Positions 1-14,007 of a stretch of 64,000 nt of DNA are shown piece after piece. The notes below the pieces were generated by a model that worked only from the letters and a program-made list of their open reading frames with translations, made no database searches and was not told the DNA's origin. The position numbers were made by a program, and so were the translations under genes. The DNA is from Rosa chinensis (Eukaryota; Streptophyta; Magnoliopsida; Rosales; Rosaceae). Every line of letters begins with the position of its first letter. The first letter of the stretch is position 1. The stretch lies in NCBI RefSeq assembly GCF_002994745.2, contig NC_037092.1:8980501-9044500 (forward strand), in the 5' to 3' direction.

Positions 1-3000
1 GCTTCGGTCGGCATGATTCCTCTTCTGAACTCAGAAAGCGTATCTGATGATGATGTTAATACTATCAATTCAAACGATTCGATTTCGAATGCTCTTACTA
101 CATCTGATCAAGCAGTACCTTCGGTAATAGTTCTCTTTTATTTCTAGTTAATAATCTAATTTGGAAGTTTGATTAGTTGTTGTCTTACTATGCGGTTAAT
201 TGTTAATACCACGCAGGATTTGGTTGGAATGATAAGGAATGCGGAGAAAAGTATGATGACATTCTGCTCTAGTCATTTGGTTCAGTGTTTATGACTGTTT
301 TGTGTTATGGATATGATGAAATATGTACGTGTATTTACTTGTTGTTTATAGATATTCTTCTCTTGAATCAAGCTCGGGTTAGTGCTCTTCAAGACCTTGA
401 CAAGATTCTATCTGAAAAGGAAGAATTGCAAGGAGAAATGAATGCTTTGGAAATGAGATTGGCAGAGACTGATGCACGTATCAGAGTGGCTGCTCAAGAG
501 AAAGTAAGGATGGAACTCCTCGGAGACCACTTAAACCAGATGCGGAATGAACAGAATTTCAATGGTGATGGTGCGGAAACAAGCAATGGGGTTGAGATTT
601 TTGAGAGTGAAAGTGAGCTATTTAATGAAGAAGCTCCTTTGCCATACAAAAGTAGCATCAATTCGCTTGTAGCAAATCTTAGTTCATTGAGATTAGAAAA
701 TGTGTCACTCAGGAATGATATACAGGAACTCAGAGAGCAGCTTAGTAATATGAAAAATACGGATGAACGTGTGGTCATGCTTGAAAAACAACGTTCGACT
801 TTGGACTCTGCCCTAAAAGATTTGGAGTCCAAATTGGTAGTTTCTCAGGAAGATGTTTCCAAACTTTCCAATCTGAAGGTTGAATGCAAAGGTTTATGGG
901 AAAAGGTGGAGAATTTGCAAGTACTGCTAGATAAGTCGACCAAGCAGGCAGATCAAGCTATTATAGTGTTACAGCAAAATCAGGAGATTCGAAAAAAGGT
1001 TGATAAATTAGAAGAATCTCTTGAAAAAGCTAATGTGTATAAGGAGTCATCAGAAAAGATGCAACAGTATAATGAGCTTATGCAACAAAAGATAAAACTA
1101 ATGGAGGACCGGCTTCAGCGTTCGGATGAAGAGATACATTCTTATGTTCAGTTATATCAAGAATCTGTGGAGGAATTTCAAGATACCTTAAATACTCTAA
1201 AAGAAGAAAGCAAGAGAAGGGTGATGGATGAACCTGTTGATGACATGCCTTGGGAATTTTGGAGCCGTTTATTGCTTATAATAGATGGTTGGTTGTTGGA
1301 AAAGAAAATATCAATTGATGATGCAAAGGCGTTGAGAGAAATGGTATGGAAGAGAGATCGACGGATTCATGACTCATACATGGCATGCAAGGAAAAGAAT
1401 GTAAATGAGGCTGTGACTACATTTCTCAGACTGATATCATCACAAACAAGGTAAACTTTCTACTATTGAAATGTAAAAGGGATATATTTATGATGCTATT
1501 TAATTAGACGTTGTTGATTTTTAGTTCAGGATTGCATGTCGTTCATATCGCAGCAGAGATGGCACCAGTTGCTAAGGCAAGTTCAGCAAACCTCTATTTG
1601 TTTTTATATCTTTGCTTAATTTATTAAAAAAAAAAATTGACCGCGTATACTACTTTTATTACTATATATTAGATTGTCAATTACAAATCAGGAATTTGTG
1701 GATCCTATTTCACATCCCTGAATTCAAAAGTTTCCCTTTTTAATTGGCTAGTGGCATGATGAGGATATTAGATTTTGACTTCCTAAACTAAGATCTTAAT
1801 TTCAACCCATCCCGGTTGTAATAGCATCCTGCAATACCCCTCATGCCTTGTTGATAAAGTGTTTCTTTTGCACTTTTATCACTTATAGTGTAGCTTTTGC
1901 TATCTCCTTGATCTGTTGTGGCTATAAATTATATTTGGCGAAGGGTGTTGTGTTAGGTTGGCTAGCTTATATTTTCTATGAACTAGGGTGGATGGTCTAT
2001 CATTTGTGAAAGAGGTCTTTGATAATGCATTTGCTTGATATATAATGTCATTAAAGTTGAATTCATTTAAATAATGTAATTATAAAATTATGTATAACTT
2101 AGTATTTTATTTTACAGGTCGGTGGTTTGGGTGATGTTGTAGCTGGTCTTAGTAAAGCATTGCAGAAGAAGGGACACCTTGTGGAAATTATTCTTCCCAA
2201 ATATGATTGCATGGACTACGATCGTGTTCGTGACCTAAGGGTATGTTGTATCTGTTAATTCTTACTTAATTTGAAAAAAATGTTTTTTTCTACTTGGAAT
2301 TCATAATTCTTTAGGAACACGTTCTCCTATACAGGCCCTAGATGTGGCAGTAGAGTCGTACTTCGATGGTCGACTATTCAAGAATAAAATCTGGGTTGGC
2401 ACTGTTGAAGGTGAGCAATTTCAATTTAACTGTCTGCATGACACATTTTAGTTCTGAATTCTCATTGTATTTTTTGGGTTCTGCAGGTCTTCCTGTATAT
2501 TTTATTGAGCCTCTTCATCCTGATAAGCTCTTCTGGAGAGGACAGTTTTATGGAGAACGTGATGATTTCAAACGTTTTTCCTTCTTCAGTCGTGCAGCCC
2601 TTGAGTTACTTCTTCAAGCTGGCAAGAAACCTGACATTATTCATTGTCATGATTGGCAGACAGCTTTCGTGGTATGGACCTTTAACCTCAATTTTTTTTC
2701 TTTTACAATTTCTATAAACTCTGAAAACTCTCTCTCTGTCTCTCTCTGTGTGTGATAAATTAGTAACCGAGTTGGTTCTTTTCTAGGCTCCACTTTATTG
2801 GGACTTATATGCCCCAAAGGGTTTAAACTCGGCTAGGATATGTTTTACCTGCCACAACTTTGAATACCAAGGGACTGCACCTGCTTCAGACTTGGCTTCT
2901 TGTGGTCTTGATGTCGGCCAGCTAAACAGACCAGATAGAATGCAGGACAACTCAGCACATGATAGGATCAATCCGGTTAAGGTATATAGTAAATGAAGAT

Positions 3001-5875
3001 TTACCTCATACCAGCACACTTTAGGTGTAGAACTGATCCTTTTTACCACACTTCTCTATTTTAGGGTGCAGTTGTATTCTCTAATATCGTGACAACGGTA
3101 TCACTTACCTATGCGCAAGAGGTGCGGAGCGCTGAGGTATTTCTTTTGCTTCTGACATAATGTTGACTACTTGTATATTGAAGCTGGACTGGACTTAGAT
3201 CAGGCTCCTTGTGTTAGGTTTCTTAGGCTTTTCAGTATCACATTGATGATCAACTTATCATATTGAATGTATTAGTTACATTGGTCTCATTCTCACTTGT
3301 TGCATAAAACTCTATTATCTATGACTACAGGGTGGACGTGGTCTCCATTCAACACTTAATTTTCATTCTAAAAAGTTCGTTGGAATTCTCAATGGAATTG
3401 ATGCTGATGCATGGAATCCTGCCACTGATGCATATCTCAAAGTACAGTACACTGCCAATGATCTTGGGGGGAAAGCAGAAAATAAGGAAGCTATTAGAAA
3501 GAGTCTAGGGCTTTCATATGCCGATGTCAGGAGACCATTGGTAATTACATTTTCTGAAGTTCAAATGATTCACCTTGTGATGCACTATTATTTTCTATAA
3601 GTTTTCAGATTAGGCATGTTTTCTCTGCTATTTGAATACACAGGATTTTTACTACATTATGTCGCCAATTGAAAGAATTTAAAAACTTAACATGTTTGTG
3701 GGTTTTATAAGAAATCATACATGGGAAAATAATATCATAGATACAGCTCTATTATTTGTGTTGTCATTCCTACAGCTTTCTTGGAGCTTTATGTTAAACT
3801 CAACTTATTCATGGTAATTCTTAAAAGGGCAGAACCCCTTTTTTGTATGAAGCTATTGTTCTATCCATCTTTAGTGTTTAATGGTCAGAGCTAGTCAAGA
3901 TTAAGTCAGTATTTGGGCACTGCAGTTCTTCTTTATTTTTGGAACTTGGTAGTACTCGAGATATCAAATCGCTTATACAGGAGTTTTTGGTCCTCCGTTT
4001 GAGTTAATATATGTCCATTTTGTGTTAATTTTTCTCTGCATGTATATCATGTCTGAGATTTTGAGAATGGCATCATTGACGCACGTTATGTATTTTCATT
4101 AAGCATGACTGTTGGCTGGTGAAGCTAGGTGATTACTTGAATTTGTTTGATCTCTTGGATAGGTGGGATGCATAACGAGATTGGTGCCACAGAAAGGTGT
4201 ACATCTCATCAGACATGCGATTTATAGAACATTGGAGCTAGGAGGGCAGTTTGTTCTTCTGGGTTCAAGTCCAGTACATCATATTCAGGTACTGTTCTAC
4301 ATTTCTTTCTATTATTTTATCCTGGCTATTTTCCTACCTGGGTACAGTTCTTTGGGTATTATGATTTTATTCATCTAGTTTAGGACCTCCTGATCTAACC
4401 TTATTAGTATAAAGTATAAACCAAGCAAGGTGAAGGGGCTTACTATCAAACCCTAAACCTATCCTCTAAAGTGTCCTAGCCTTCAAGACTCAACTCAACT
4501 AGGTACTAGAGTAGAAACTTTTGAGCTTGAATCCCCACAGCTGCAATCTGCAGTTTAATTTTACATGCATTTTAGTGGCTTGTTTGCATGCTTATACAAT
4601 CAACAAGTGGTAATAAATGTATGGCATTTGCTTAAGGTATGGTGGCTGTGTTCTCCTATATATGGTTGTATATGCTTAGTTATATCTCTTTTTTCTAGTG
4701 GATCGCTAGATTTGTTTCTTTTTCATACTTCGTCTAAATAATCACTTAAAGGATTCTTCTTTTATTTTGGTCTGCAGAAGGAATTTGAGGCAATTGCAAA
4801 CCATTTTCAGAGTCATGATCATATTAGGTTGATATTGAAGTATGATGAAACTCTTTCCCATTCCATTTATGCTGCTTCTGATATGTTCATCATTCCATCA
4901 ATCTTTGAGCCTTGTGGACTTACACAGGTGAAGTCTTTCTCCCCCCTGTGAAAATCTCAGCAGATCATCAATCTGTAGCTTTCTGTATTTTTTTTTTTTT
5001 TTTTTGAGACTAGGGTATCTGAGTCTTTGACCCGACTAATCCCTAGGCCTCCTGCCTCCACAACATTTGGGGAACTGGAAACTCTAGCAATTGCTAGGTG
5101 GGTACTGTGGGAGAGGGTCAAACCCCAGACCACTTGGGAGCAAACCAAGGGCCTGACTGCTAGACCAACCACTCTTTGGTAATCTGTAGCTTTCTGTATT
5201 AACTTCCTCTTTTTCTTTTTTTTTCTTCCTTTTTTTGGGTTTGCAGATGATAGCAATGAGATATGGTTCTATACCCATTGCAAGAAAAACTGGTGGACTA
5301 AATGATAGGTGGGCACTAAATGACTAATACATATTTAACTTGCACTAAGTGGTTTTAGGTTATTGTTTCCATGGAATCTTTGAATTACTATATGTTTCTT
5401 GTACAGTGTCTTTGATGTTGATGATGACACCGTACCTCTTCAGTTTCGAAATGGATATTCATTTTTGTCTCCTGATGAACAGGTAACCGTAAATTTACCT
5501 CTAGTAATGTAGCCTTCACGAATTTATAATTTCTTCTTTTCTTTTATCTGGCATTGATGCTGGAGGCTTCAGATCTGATATAATATCTTTGCCTCTCCTT
5601 AATCTTGTTAATTGTCTTGATTGTTCTCCACCTCAGTATACATATCATTCTAGTCTACAACTTAATGCATACTGGCTTCAAACTTGAAATATTGCCAGGG
5701 GCTAAACGGTGCTTTGGAACGTGCATTTAACCACTACCTAAGTAAGCCTGAGAGTTGGCGGCAGCTTGTTCAGAAGGATATGAACATAGATTTCAGTTGG
5801 GATACTTCTGCTTCACAGTACGAAGAACTCTACTCTAAGTCCGTGGCCAGAGCAAGGGCCACAATTCGCCCTTAA
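1..5875 (+). CDS. SS4: Starch synthase 4 (5'-truncated by window edge)
   Basis: ADP-glucose:alpha-1,4-glucan glucosyltransferase (GT5) of plastids; the SS4 class is known for starch granule initiation. Exons read as 1-123, 217-250, 352-1450, 1525-1576, 2118-2240, 2335-2410, 2487-2671, 2787-2981, 3065-3136, 3331-3540, 4163-4288, 4778-4927, 5247-5308, 5407-5482 and 5699-5875. They join in frame to 919 residues, so roughly the first hundred residues lie outside the window if the length is like known SS4 proteins of about 1040. The large third exon encodes the long coiled coil typical of SS4. The catalytic part starts with [18 protein letters not shown], holding the KxGGL ADP-glucose motif; later come FEPCGLTQ and the second GGL motif RKTGGLND. 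The intron inside KVGGL begins with GC (1577-2117). A SINE sits in the intron after 4927. Confidence 0.95.
4970..5200 (-). mobile_element. tRNA-derived SINE in SS4 intron
   Basis: The insert lies at 4990-5180 between two perfect 20-bp direct repeats (AATCTGTAGCTTTCTGTATT at 4970-4989 and 5181-5200). On the minus strand the body begins near a pol III box A-like stretch (TGGTTGGTCTAGCAG) and has a box B-like GGTTTGACCC. It ends in a run of about 18 A (T run 4988-5005 on +). Poly(A), long perfect target duplication and A/B boxes together identify a SINE. Identical duplications suggest a young insertion. It lies between two exons and does not touch splice sites. Confidence 0.85.
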
Positions 5876-6990
5876 TCTCAAGATACTGCTAAACCAGATA
5901 TCTCCATGCTTCATCCCCTGGAACATATTCTGCTTGGGACTCTGATAAGTTGGAGCTGGAACTGCTTTTTTATTGAAGTAATCTTAGTAGCAAGCACACC
6001 AGCAGCTTGAGATATAATCCTTACAAGTTTGATGCTCGAAGCGACAGGTGGTTTTAAGATGCTCTGCGCTGTCATCCAAATGCTCATTCTTTGACATTTT
6101 GATCACCATTTTTTTGTTCAGGCAACCTATTACTTTGCTGTATACTACTTACTAGGTTCTTAATTTGTTTATAAAGACTTGTGCATACTTTACATGGGCT
6201 GATGTGCCTTTTCTTTCCGGCTTTGACGTCCATACGAGACTTGGATGTAACCCGTAAACTCTATATATCTTGATGCAAGGTATAGATGAGATGTGTAAAT
6301 AAATAGAGAAAATTCTTACCTTTTTGGGGCAAACTAGTGTTCATTTGAGTACTCCGAATCTTTTTTCTATGTTTTTAGGTTATGATTCTCTCCTGTTCAC
6401 CCATTCACTTCCTATTTCCTCTCATTTCGTTTGGCCCCGAGCATCATATCTCCCAATTCGCAATGATGCAGGCCGCAACACCACTGCAGTTGGGGTTTCA
6501 AGAAAACCGGAAAGTTGGGAGCTGTAGCTTTTAGGTTGTGATGGGGTAATTTCTTAAATTAGAAAAGTTTTGCAGCTGCTTAACACTCAATACTCGACTT
6601 TGAGAACCCTTAAATTCTGATCAAACTTGGAAGTCATGCTTTGAGAACTAAGAAAAGGGACAAAGCCTGGATCTTAGAAGGTAAAGGGTTGTTTCCTCTG
6701 TAACTTTGCAGATGATTGAAAGTTTTGCAATAGACTGATGCTTAATACTGTGGTTAGGTAAATTCATTATCAAGCGATTCCTATAGTGTCTTTTACAGTT
6801 TGATTACCATTTTGATTAAAGTTTTAGTATCCTATTTACCTATTACTTGTTTGGGGAACATTAGTGACATTACAGAGCAACTAATCAAAGAATGAATTCT
6901 TGCACACAGATCAAATCAAGTTGTCCATTGATTGAAACAAATTTACATCACCGACAACATAGCAAACTAAAGATAACAATTCCAGGCTCT
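5876..6990. other. SS4 3' UTR and intergenic spacer
   Basis: The stretch between the SS4 stop codon and the convergent Lhcb1 stop. The first few hundred bases are probably the SS4 3' UTR, with an AATAAA-like AAATAAATAG near 6296. The last ~60-100 bases are the 3' UTR of the minus-strand Lhcb1 gene. The short ORFs here have no recognisable domains and I do not call them genes. Confidence 0.5.
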
Positions 6991-7779
6991 TCACTTTCCG
7001 GGGACAAAGTTGGTGGCGTATGACCAGGCATTGTTGTTGACTGGGTCAGCAAGGTGGTCGGCAAGGTTCTCCAATGGTCCCTTTCCGGTAACAATGGCCT
7101 GAACAAAGAAGCCAAACATAGAGAACATGGCCAACCTACCATTCTTGAGCTCCTTCACCTTAAGCTCAGCAAAAGCTTCTGGGTCATCAGCAAGGCCCAA
7201 TGGGTCAAAGCTGCCTCCTGGGTAAAGTGGGTCTTCAACTTCTCCAAGTGGGCCTCCAGCAATTCTGTATCCCTCAACTGCGCCCATCAAGATGACTTGG
7301 GTGGCCCAGATGGCCAAGATACTCTGCGCGTGGACCAAGCTAGGGTTGCCCAAGTAGTCAAGGCCGCCCTCGCTGAAGATTTGGGCTCCGGCCTTGAACC
7401 ACACAGCCTCGCCAAACTTGACGCCGTTGCGGGCCAAGAGCTCGGGGAAGACGCACCCGAGAGCTCCGAGCATGGCCCACCTGGAGTGGATCACTTCGAG
7501 CTCACGGTTCTTGGCAAAGGTCTCTGGGTCGGCTGAGAGCCCAGCAGTGTCCCAACCGTAGTCACCAGGGAACTCACCAGTGAGGTAGCTTGGGGGTTCA
7601 CCAGAGAATGGGCCCAAGTACTTGACTCTGTCTGGGCCGTACCATGGGCTTCCAGAGGAAACAGACTTGCCTGCAGTTTTCCTCATGGAGATCCTTCCGG
7701 TTCCAAAAACCTCGGCAGGGGCAAGTTGCACGGCCTTGCCGGCGAATGTTGGGGAGGAGAGAGCCATGGAAGCAGCCAT
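6991..7779 (-). CDS. Lhcb1: LHCII type I chlorophyll a/b-binding protein, copy 1
   Basis: Intronless 262-residue precursor of the major photosystem II antenna, imported into chloroplasts and inserted in thylakoids. The first ~35 residues are the transit peptide ([17 protein letters not shown]...). The mature part has the WYGPDR trimerisation-type motif, helix B with [16 protein letters not shown] (chlorophyll-binding Glu/His and Arg), helix C around [19 protein letters not shown], helix A with [15 protein letters not shown], and the [14 protein letters not shown] end. The length matches the family. It is divergent from a second copy at 9742; the mature proteins are identical and only the transit peptide differs. 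Overlapping antisense ORFs are shadows. Confidence 0.98.
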   Translation of the reverse strand: MAASMALSSPTFAGKAVQLAPAEVFGTGRISMRKTAGKSVSSGSPWYGPDRVKYLGPFSGEPPSYLTGEFPGDYGWDTAGLSADPETFAKNRELEVIHSRWAMLGALGCVFPELLARNGVKFGEAVWFKAGAQIFSEGGLDYLGNPSLVHAQSILAIWATQVILMGAVEGYRIAGGPLGEVEDPLYPGGSFDPLGLADDPEAFAELKVKELKNGRLAMFSMFGFFVQAIVTGKGPLENLADHLADPVNNNAWSYATNFVPGK

Positions 7780-7799
7780 TGTAAACTTGGAAGTAAGAA

Positions 7800-7925
7800 A
7801 GTAAAGAAATGGAAGACGTGAGAATGAGAGTTGTTGTGGTGATGGAATAGAGTTGGATGAGCTTAAATAGGACCAGATCCCTTATCTTAGAAGATCAATA
7901 GGCCAATTCTCATTGGATGTGAAGT
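7800..7925 (-). promoter_or_regulatory. Light-gene type promoter of Lhcb1 copy 1
   Basis: Reading the minus strand toward the gene: CCAAT followed by GAGAA (about 7910-7918), an I-box GATAAGG (7880-7886) within TAAGATAAGG, and a TATA-like TATTTAAG (7862-7870) about 85 bp before the ATG. The CCAATGAGAA and TAAGATAAGG blocks recur upstream of copy 2. I-box/GATA plus CCAAT is the known layout of CAB promoters; function here is inferred. Confidence 0.65.
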
Positions 7926-9590
7926 TTTGAAGTTTGATTTCCTTAGTCCAGTTGGCATCCTCAGCACCACCAACATTAACAGTGTAAGAAAAAATCTTAG
8001 ACAACAATGTGTAGTACCACTAGTTCTTCCAATTGGGTATTGCCACTTGATCAATTTGGATAGATAGCCTTTATCTGGTGGAAGAGATAGTATAGGATAT
8101 CCAGTGTAGGACCGAGGTACTGATTCTACCAGAGAAATGTCTCTTCAAATTTGCAATAATCTGGACCCCTCAAGCCTTGAATCGTCAATGAGGCTCAAGG
8201 GTTTGCACTGATAGCCATGAGTGAAGCAACTAATAGGGGCAATGTGCCACGTCCATTGATAAGTTTCTATAGGGTACCCTAGAGAGTTCTCACAATAAGC
8301 AATTGTTCTGAACTGAATAATCAATGGCAATGGTAATGTATATACTATTTAGCTCTGAATGTAATAGAGGGTTGATAGGTGAACAAACTCAATGTAGAAG
8401 TTGCTTATGTGTTCCTCTTTAGTTTTTACCTTAATTATACCAAACAAAAAAGATTCGAACTTGAGACCCTGAGTGTATTGTTTTGTTTTTATTTTTGAGA
8501 TTTAGAAACATACATTCATTTTGTTCTAACGTAAAAATGATCTCGCAAGTAAACCCTTTTTCAAGGTATCCGAAGTTTTATGAGATATTTTTCCTTTTCT
8601 GGTGAGATATTTTGCAAAGACGTTCTCTGTCTACCACTCAATTCTTCTTCAACCTTTTCTGGGATTTCACTTTCCTCAGTGACCGTTGAAACATCGTCAC
8701 ACGTCTCCAGTAAACCTCCAACCACATATACATCATTACTTTGTTGTATCTAGCTAGCTCGATCATGCATAACATCAGTCTAACATCAGTCTCAGACTTC
8801 CCTTTCAAGCTAGCTATTATTCATGATATGTTAAAGATTGGTATTATTCATATTTCATAATGCCATTTCATAAATCCATGCCCATCGATCCTTGTATATA
8901 TCAAGGGTTTGTGACTAAACAAACTATTAAAGTGACTGATTATAATGTAAACTGAAGATGTTAGACAATTATATGCTCTTCACCACTACTTAGTGCCAAA
9001 CTTAAACATCTAAAAGATGTCCAAGCCATTCGGTAATTAGCATAGATAATCTGTCGTGCACAACAATAAGAAGCCTTTGGCATATACATCTACTCAGGGT
9101 ATTGAAGTTGTTAATTATGGTTACATATATACTAGGTAAAGGATCATATTGAGTGTATCCTAGCCTATAGATTTTTGAAGATTGTTTCAAAATAGGAGAC
9201 TTTCAATGTTCTTGTGGTTGAATGTAACCCAGAACTAAGAATTGGTGATAGCCATGTGTTCAAAATTCGACCGTTGAGGGCTTGAGGCATTGTCAAATTG
9301 CCCCAAGTCTACTCCATCCCCATATACTTCATGTAACACTTCCATGTATAATTCAAGACTTTCAATATTAACCATGTTAAAGTAACCATGGTACGTAGAA
9401 ATATCAACTGCACCAAACGAATAGATTTTTCAAGGTTGTTTAACTAGAAAGGCTTTCATAATCATGTGGTTGCCAGCAACCCGACGTGGAAAACTCGAAG
9501 TGGTCACAGCCAGGGAAATTGATATGAGGACTTGGTAGACTAGACTATTAGAGGGTGCCATGTGGACAGAGCAAAACAAAATCAGAATCT
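7926..9590. other. Spacer between the divergent Lhcb1 genes
   Basis: About 1.7 kb of AT-rich DNA shared as upstream region by the two Lhcb1 genes. I find no coding sequence with recognisable domains, no clear transposon ends and no RNA gene. Distal light-regulatory elements could lie here, but none can be named with confidence. Confidence 0.5.
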
Positions 9591-10533
<943 letters not shown>

Positions 10534-10739
10534 ATGAGGCTTTTAAGAGAGACTTGTAGTGTCCGCATTTGAAATTTGAGTGTGGGATTTGTTCATGTTG
10601 TAGATTGGTGTGAAGTGTGAACCACCATGTGAATCATTATATATGGAAATCTGAATGGAGTAAATTTCTTATCTTTTTGTGTTATTTCAATTCTTGCCTT
10701 TACATTTTGCACATGGATTGTATTGAAATATAATCGAAC

Positions 10740-11554
10740 ATGGGAGATAGGCGACCCCTGCACTTCAATTTCTTCTCTTCCCTGAAGCAGGTTCATCAAT
10801 TTCTTTGTTACCCAGATTAAAGTTTTAGTCTTTTTGTATTTTTGGTGTTGAATTTGCTTTTATTTTGTTGGTTTTAATTGGATAGGTTGAGAAGAGATTG
10901 AAATTGGAACACCCATCTGAACAATCTACTGTATTACCATCTCCATTGCTAGAAAGCAACAAAATATTAACAGAATCACTAAGCTCACCCATGTACCTTG
11001 ATTTGGATCCCTCCAACAACAACAACCATTACAGTTCTAGTACACTCCAAGACAGTAGTGAAGCCCCTGAAGTATTCCTCTCATGCTCTCCACAGTATAT
11101 ACCAACCCAAGAGAACCCAACTCAGCCAAATGCCCTGAATGACCCGAAAACTATCAATGACACTGAAGCTGAAGCCGTCGACGATATTGAACAGTTGATT
11201 CAACTCTTGGGTTTGTCTAGTTGCCAGGAAGGAGATGAAGAAAAGGCTGGTTTGGACTTGAAGTGTGGAGGTAGTGAAAATGGGGGTAATTCTTGTCATT
11301 GTGAAGGCGGGTTTTATGAGAAGATTGTTGGGGTGAAGGGGCCAAAGTGTGGGAGAGAAGTGGAGAGGTTGGAGGGTTGGATTAACTACTTTTTGAATGG
11401 TGATGGGGAGGGAAAGATTGAGCCTTTCAGGCTGGCACATTTGCTTTTGAGTAAAGCTGCTTTTGTTTCTGAGGGTGCTGATCATGGTTTTGAAGGCTTG
11501 GACTTCCCTTCAACGATTGGGGATTTTCTGCGCAACGATCCTCCAACAGATTAA
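10740..11554 (+). CDS. Uncharacterised two-exon plant protein, copy 1
   Basis: I do not recognise a named family. Exon 1 is 10740-10790 (MGDRRPLHFNFFSSLKQ), intron 10791-10885 (GT-AG), exon 2 is 10886-11554, giving 239 residues. The N-terminal third is Ser/Asn/Pro-rich and probably disordered. The middle has an acidic stretch and DDIEQLIQLLGLSSCQ. The C-terminal ~90 residues look folded, with four Cys (KCGG, SCHCEGGFYEKIVGVKGPKC) and a helical segment around VERLEGWINYFL, ending FPSTIGDFLRNDPPTD. Exon 1 and the splice sites are conserved in the second copy at 20246, which supports this gene model. The Cys/Gly pattern could bind a metal, but that is a guess. Confidence 0.8.
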
Positions 11555-12070
11555 TATGTCACAAGATCTATTCATTGTTATTGTCTCTCTCAAAAGATGG
11601 TGTTTCATAATTTCATATATCAGCTTGATGTAAGGTAAGGATGTTGAGAATATTACATTTGCAGAGTTTCTTTGCAAAAAGTTCTTAATGAATATGATTT
11701 GGTTATCCTTTTTCCAACAGTAATATGATTGTATTCATCATATATTTGATGTTGCTTGCATTTTAACATGGTACAGAAACATGCATTATTAGCTAATAAC
11801 TGCAGGAGGAAACAGTAAGATGATGAGCAAATTCAGATACTTTTTTATCTTTTATCTTATTTGATGCGTGGAACTCAATTTTCATTTGAAAAGCTTCTTT
11901 GGTAGCCAAGTAAAGGTTGGACTTATGAAATTAAATATCAGGATATGATTTTACAAAATCATGAATGAATTTGCTTGTAAAAGGAATTTTATTTCACAAC
12001 AATAAACAATCATTACATGATCAGCATTGTTCCATCTCTGATACAACTTTGCAATTTCAATCTAACTTGT
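11555..12070. other. Convergent spacer
   Basis: 3' UTRs of the uncharacterised gene (+) and the FLS2 fragment (-). The same ~500 bp is present at 21064-21621. No further feature seen. Confidence 0.5.
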
Positions 12071-12941
<871 letters not shown>

Positions 12942-14007
12942 GGTGTATGTGAAGGTAATGCCAAGAATATGAACTGAGAAGGATAAAAATGCACAATATC
13001 TACTTCCAGATACTAACCCCTTGTGATGTACATTGTTGTAGACATGGTGCATCACAAAGAAGCACTGGAGAACAATCTACAATATGCATGCAATAACATA
13101 AATGCAATGGATTGCAAGGCAATTCAAAAAGGAGATCCCTGCTCCAAACCTAATGATCCTTTGCTTTATGCTTTATGCTTCATTTGCCATGAATGCTTAC
13201 TACCAGGCCAGGGGGATGCACTACTGGAACTGTGACTTTGGCAACTCTGGTCTCATTTCCTTGACAGATCCAAGTATATATACCATCTTTCTTGTGCCTT
13301 ATTAAATTGCAGTTAGCATTCATTAGTTTGGTTATGATAGTAATACTGAACATCTTTGTGTTTTCCACTTTTCAGGTTATGGTAATTGCACATATGAAGG
13401 TAAGTAATCATATACTAGAAGTGAAAATAGCTGTGAACTGATATTTATTACTGGAAACGTAGCCACGTAGGAATGGTTTCCCATTGTTTGTCTTCTCATC
13501 CATTTTCCTTGGAAATTTGTAGGGGGAGAGACAGCGATGGATGACTCAAATTCGGTAATTTGAAGTTCCTTCACTAAGTATGTAATCAAAACAGTGACAC
13601 TTGAGTTATTAAAATGTTGACACTATTGTGTTTGTGGGAGTTGTTGCAGGGAAACTGGTGTGTAGCAAGCCCTTCAGCAAGTGATGATCAGCTACAAGCG
13701 AACATTGAGTTTGCTTGTGGCAAGGTAGACTGTAGCATTATAAGGTCTGGTGGTGCCTGTTTCTAGCCAAACACTGTCAAGAACCGCGCCTCAATTGCTG
13801 TGAATCTTTACTATCACCAAACAGGACAAGCAGATACGAGTTGTGATTTTAATGGCAGTGGTAACATTGTTAGAACCGATCTATGTAAGTATTTTCATTG
13901 TGGAAATCATTTTTAGTACTATCATTACTACTATGTGTGGTCATGATCTAGACTTGATTGTGTATGCTTGTACAGGTTATGGAGATTGCAAATTCAAGGG
14001 TAGCTGA
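12942..14007 (+). pseudogene. Broken two-domain X8 (CBM43) gene
   Basis: The sequence just after the FLS2 breakpoint (GTATGTGAAG then GTAATGCC) matches exon 2 and the donor of the X8 gene at the right edge (63982-64000). So the signal-peptide exon was lost at the junction. First X8 domain about 13042-13270 (ENNLQYACNNINAMDCKAI...), frameshifted near the TWC start and by a 7-bp tandem duplication (CTTTATG twice, 13164-13177). Small exons follow at 13376-13399 and 13523-13553. Second X8 domain is 13650-13884 ([20 protein letters not shown]...), with an in-frame TAG at 13764-13766, and a last exon at 13976-14007 (GYGDCKFKGS stop). No transmembrane exon is seen. Confidence 0.88.

Noticed and set aside
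5084..5278. Short minus-strand open frames across the SS4 intron
   Set aside because: They run through the SINE and its poly(A); no protein domain.
7054..7536. 160-codon open frame antisense to Lhcb1 (also at 9988-10470)
   Set aside because: Shadow of the GC-rich, codon-biased Lhcb1 frame; present in both copies only because the genes are alike.
13023..13235. Calling X8 B1 functional
   Set aside because: Frameshifts in domain 1, an in-frame TAG in domain 2 and no signal-peptide exon.
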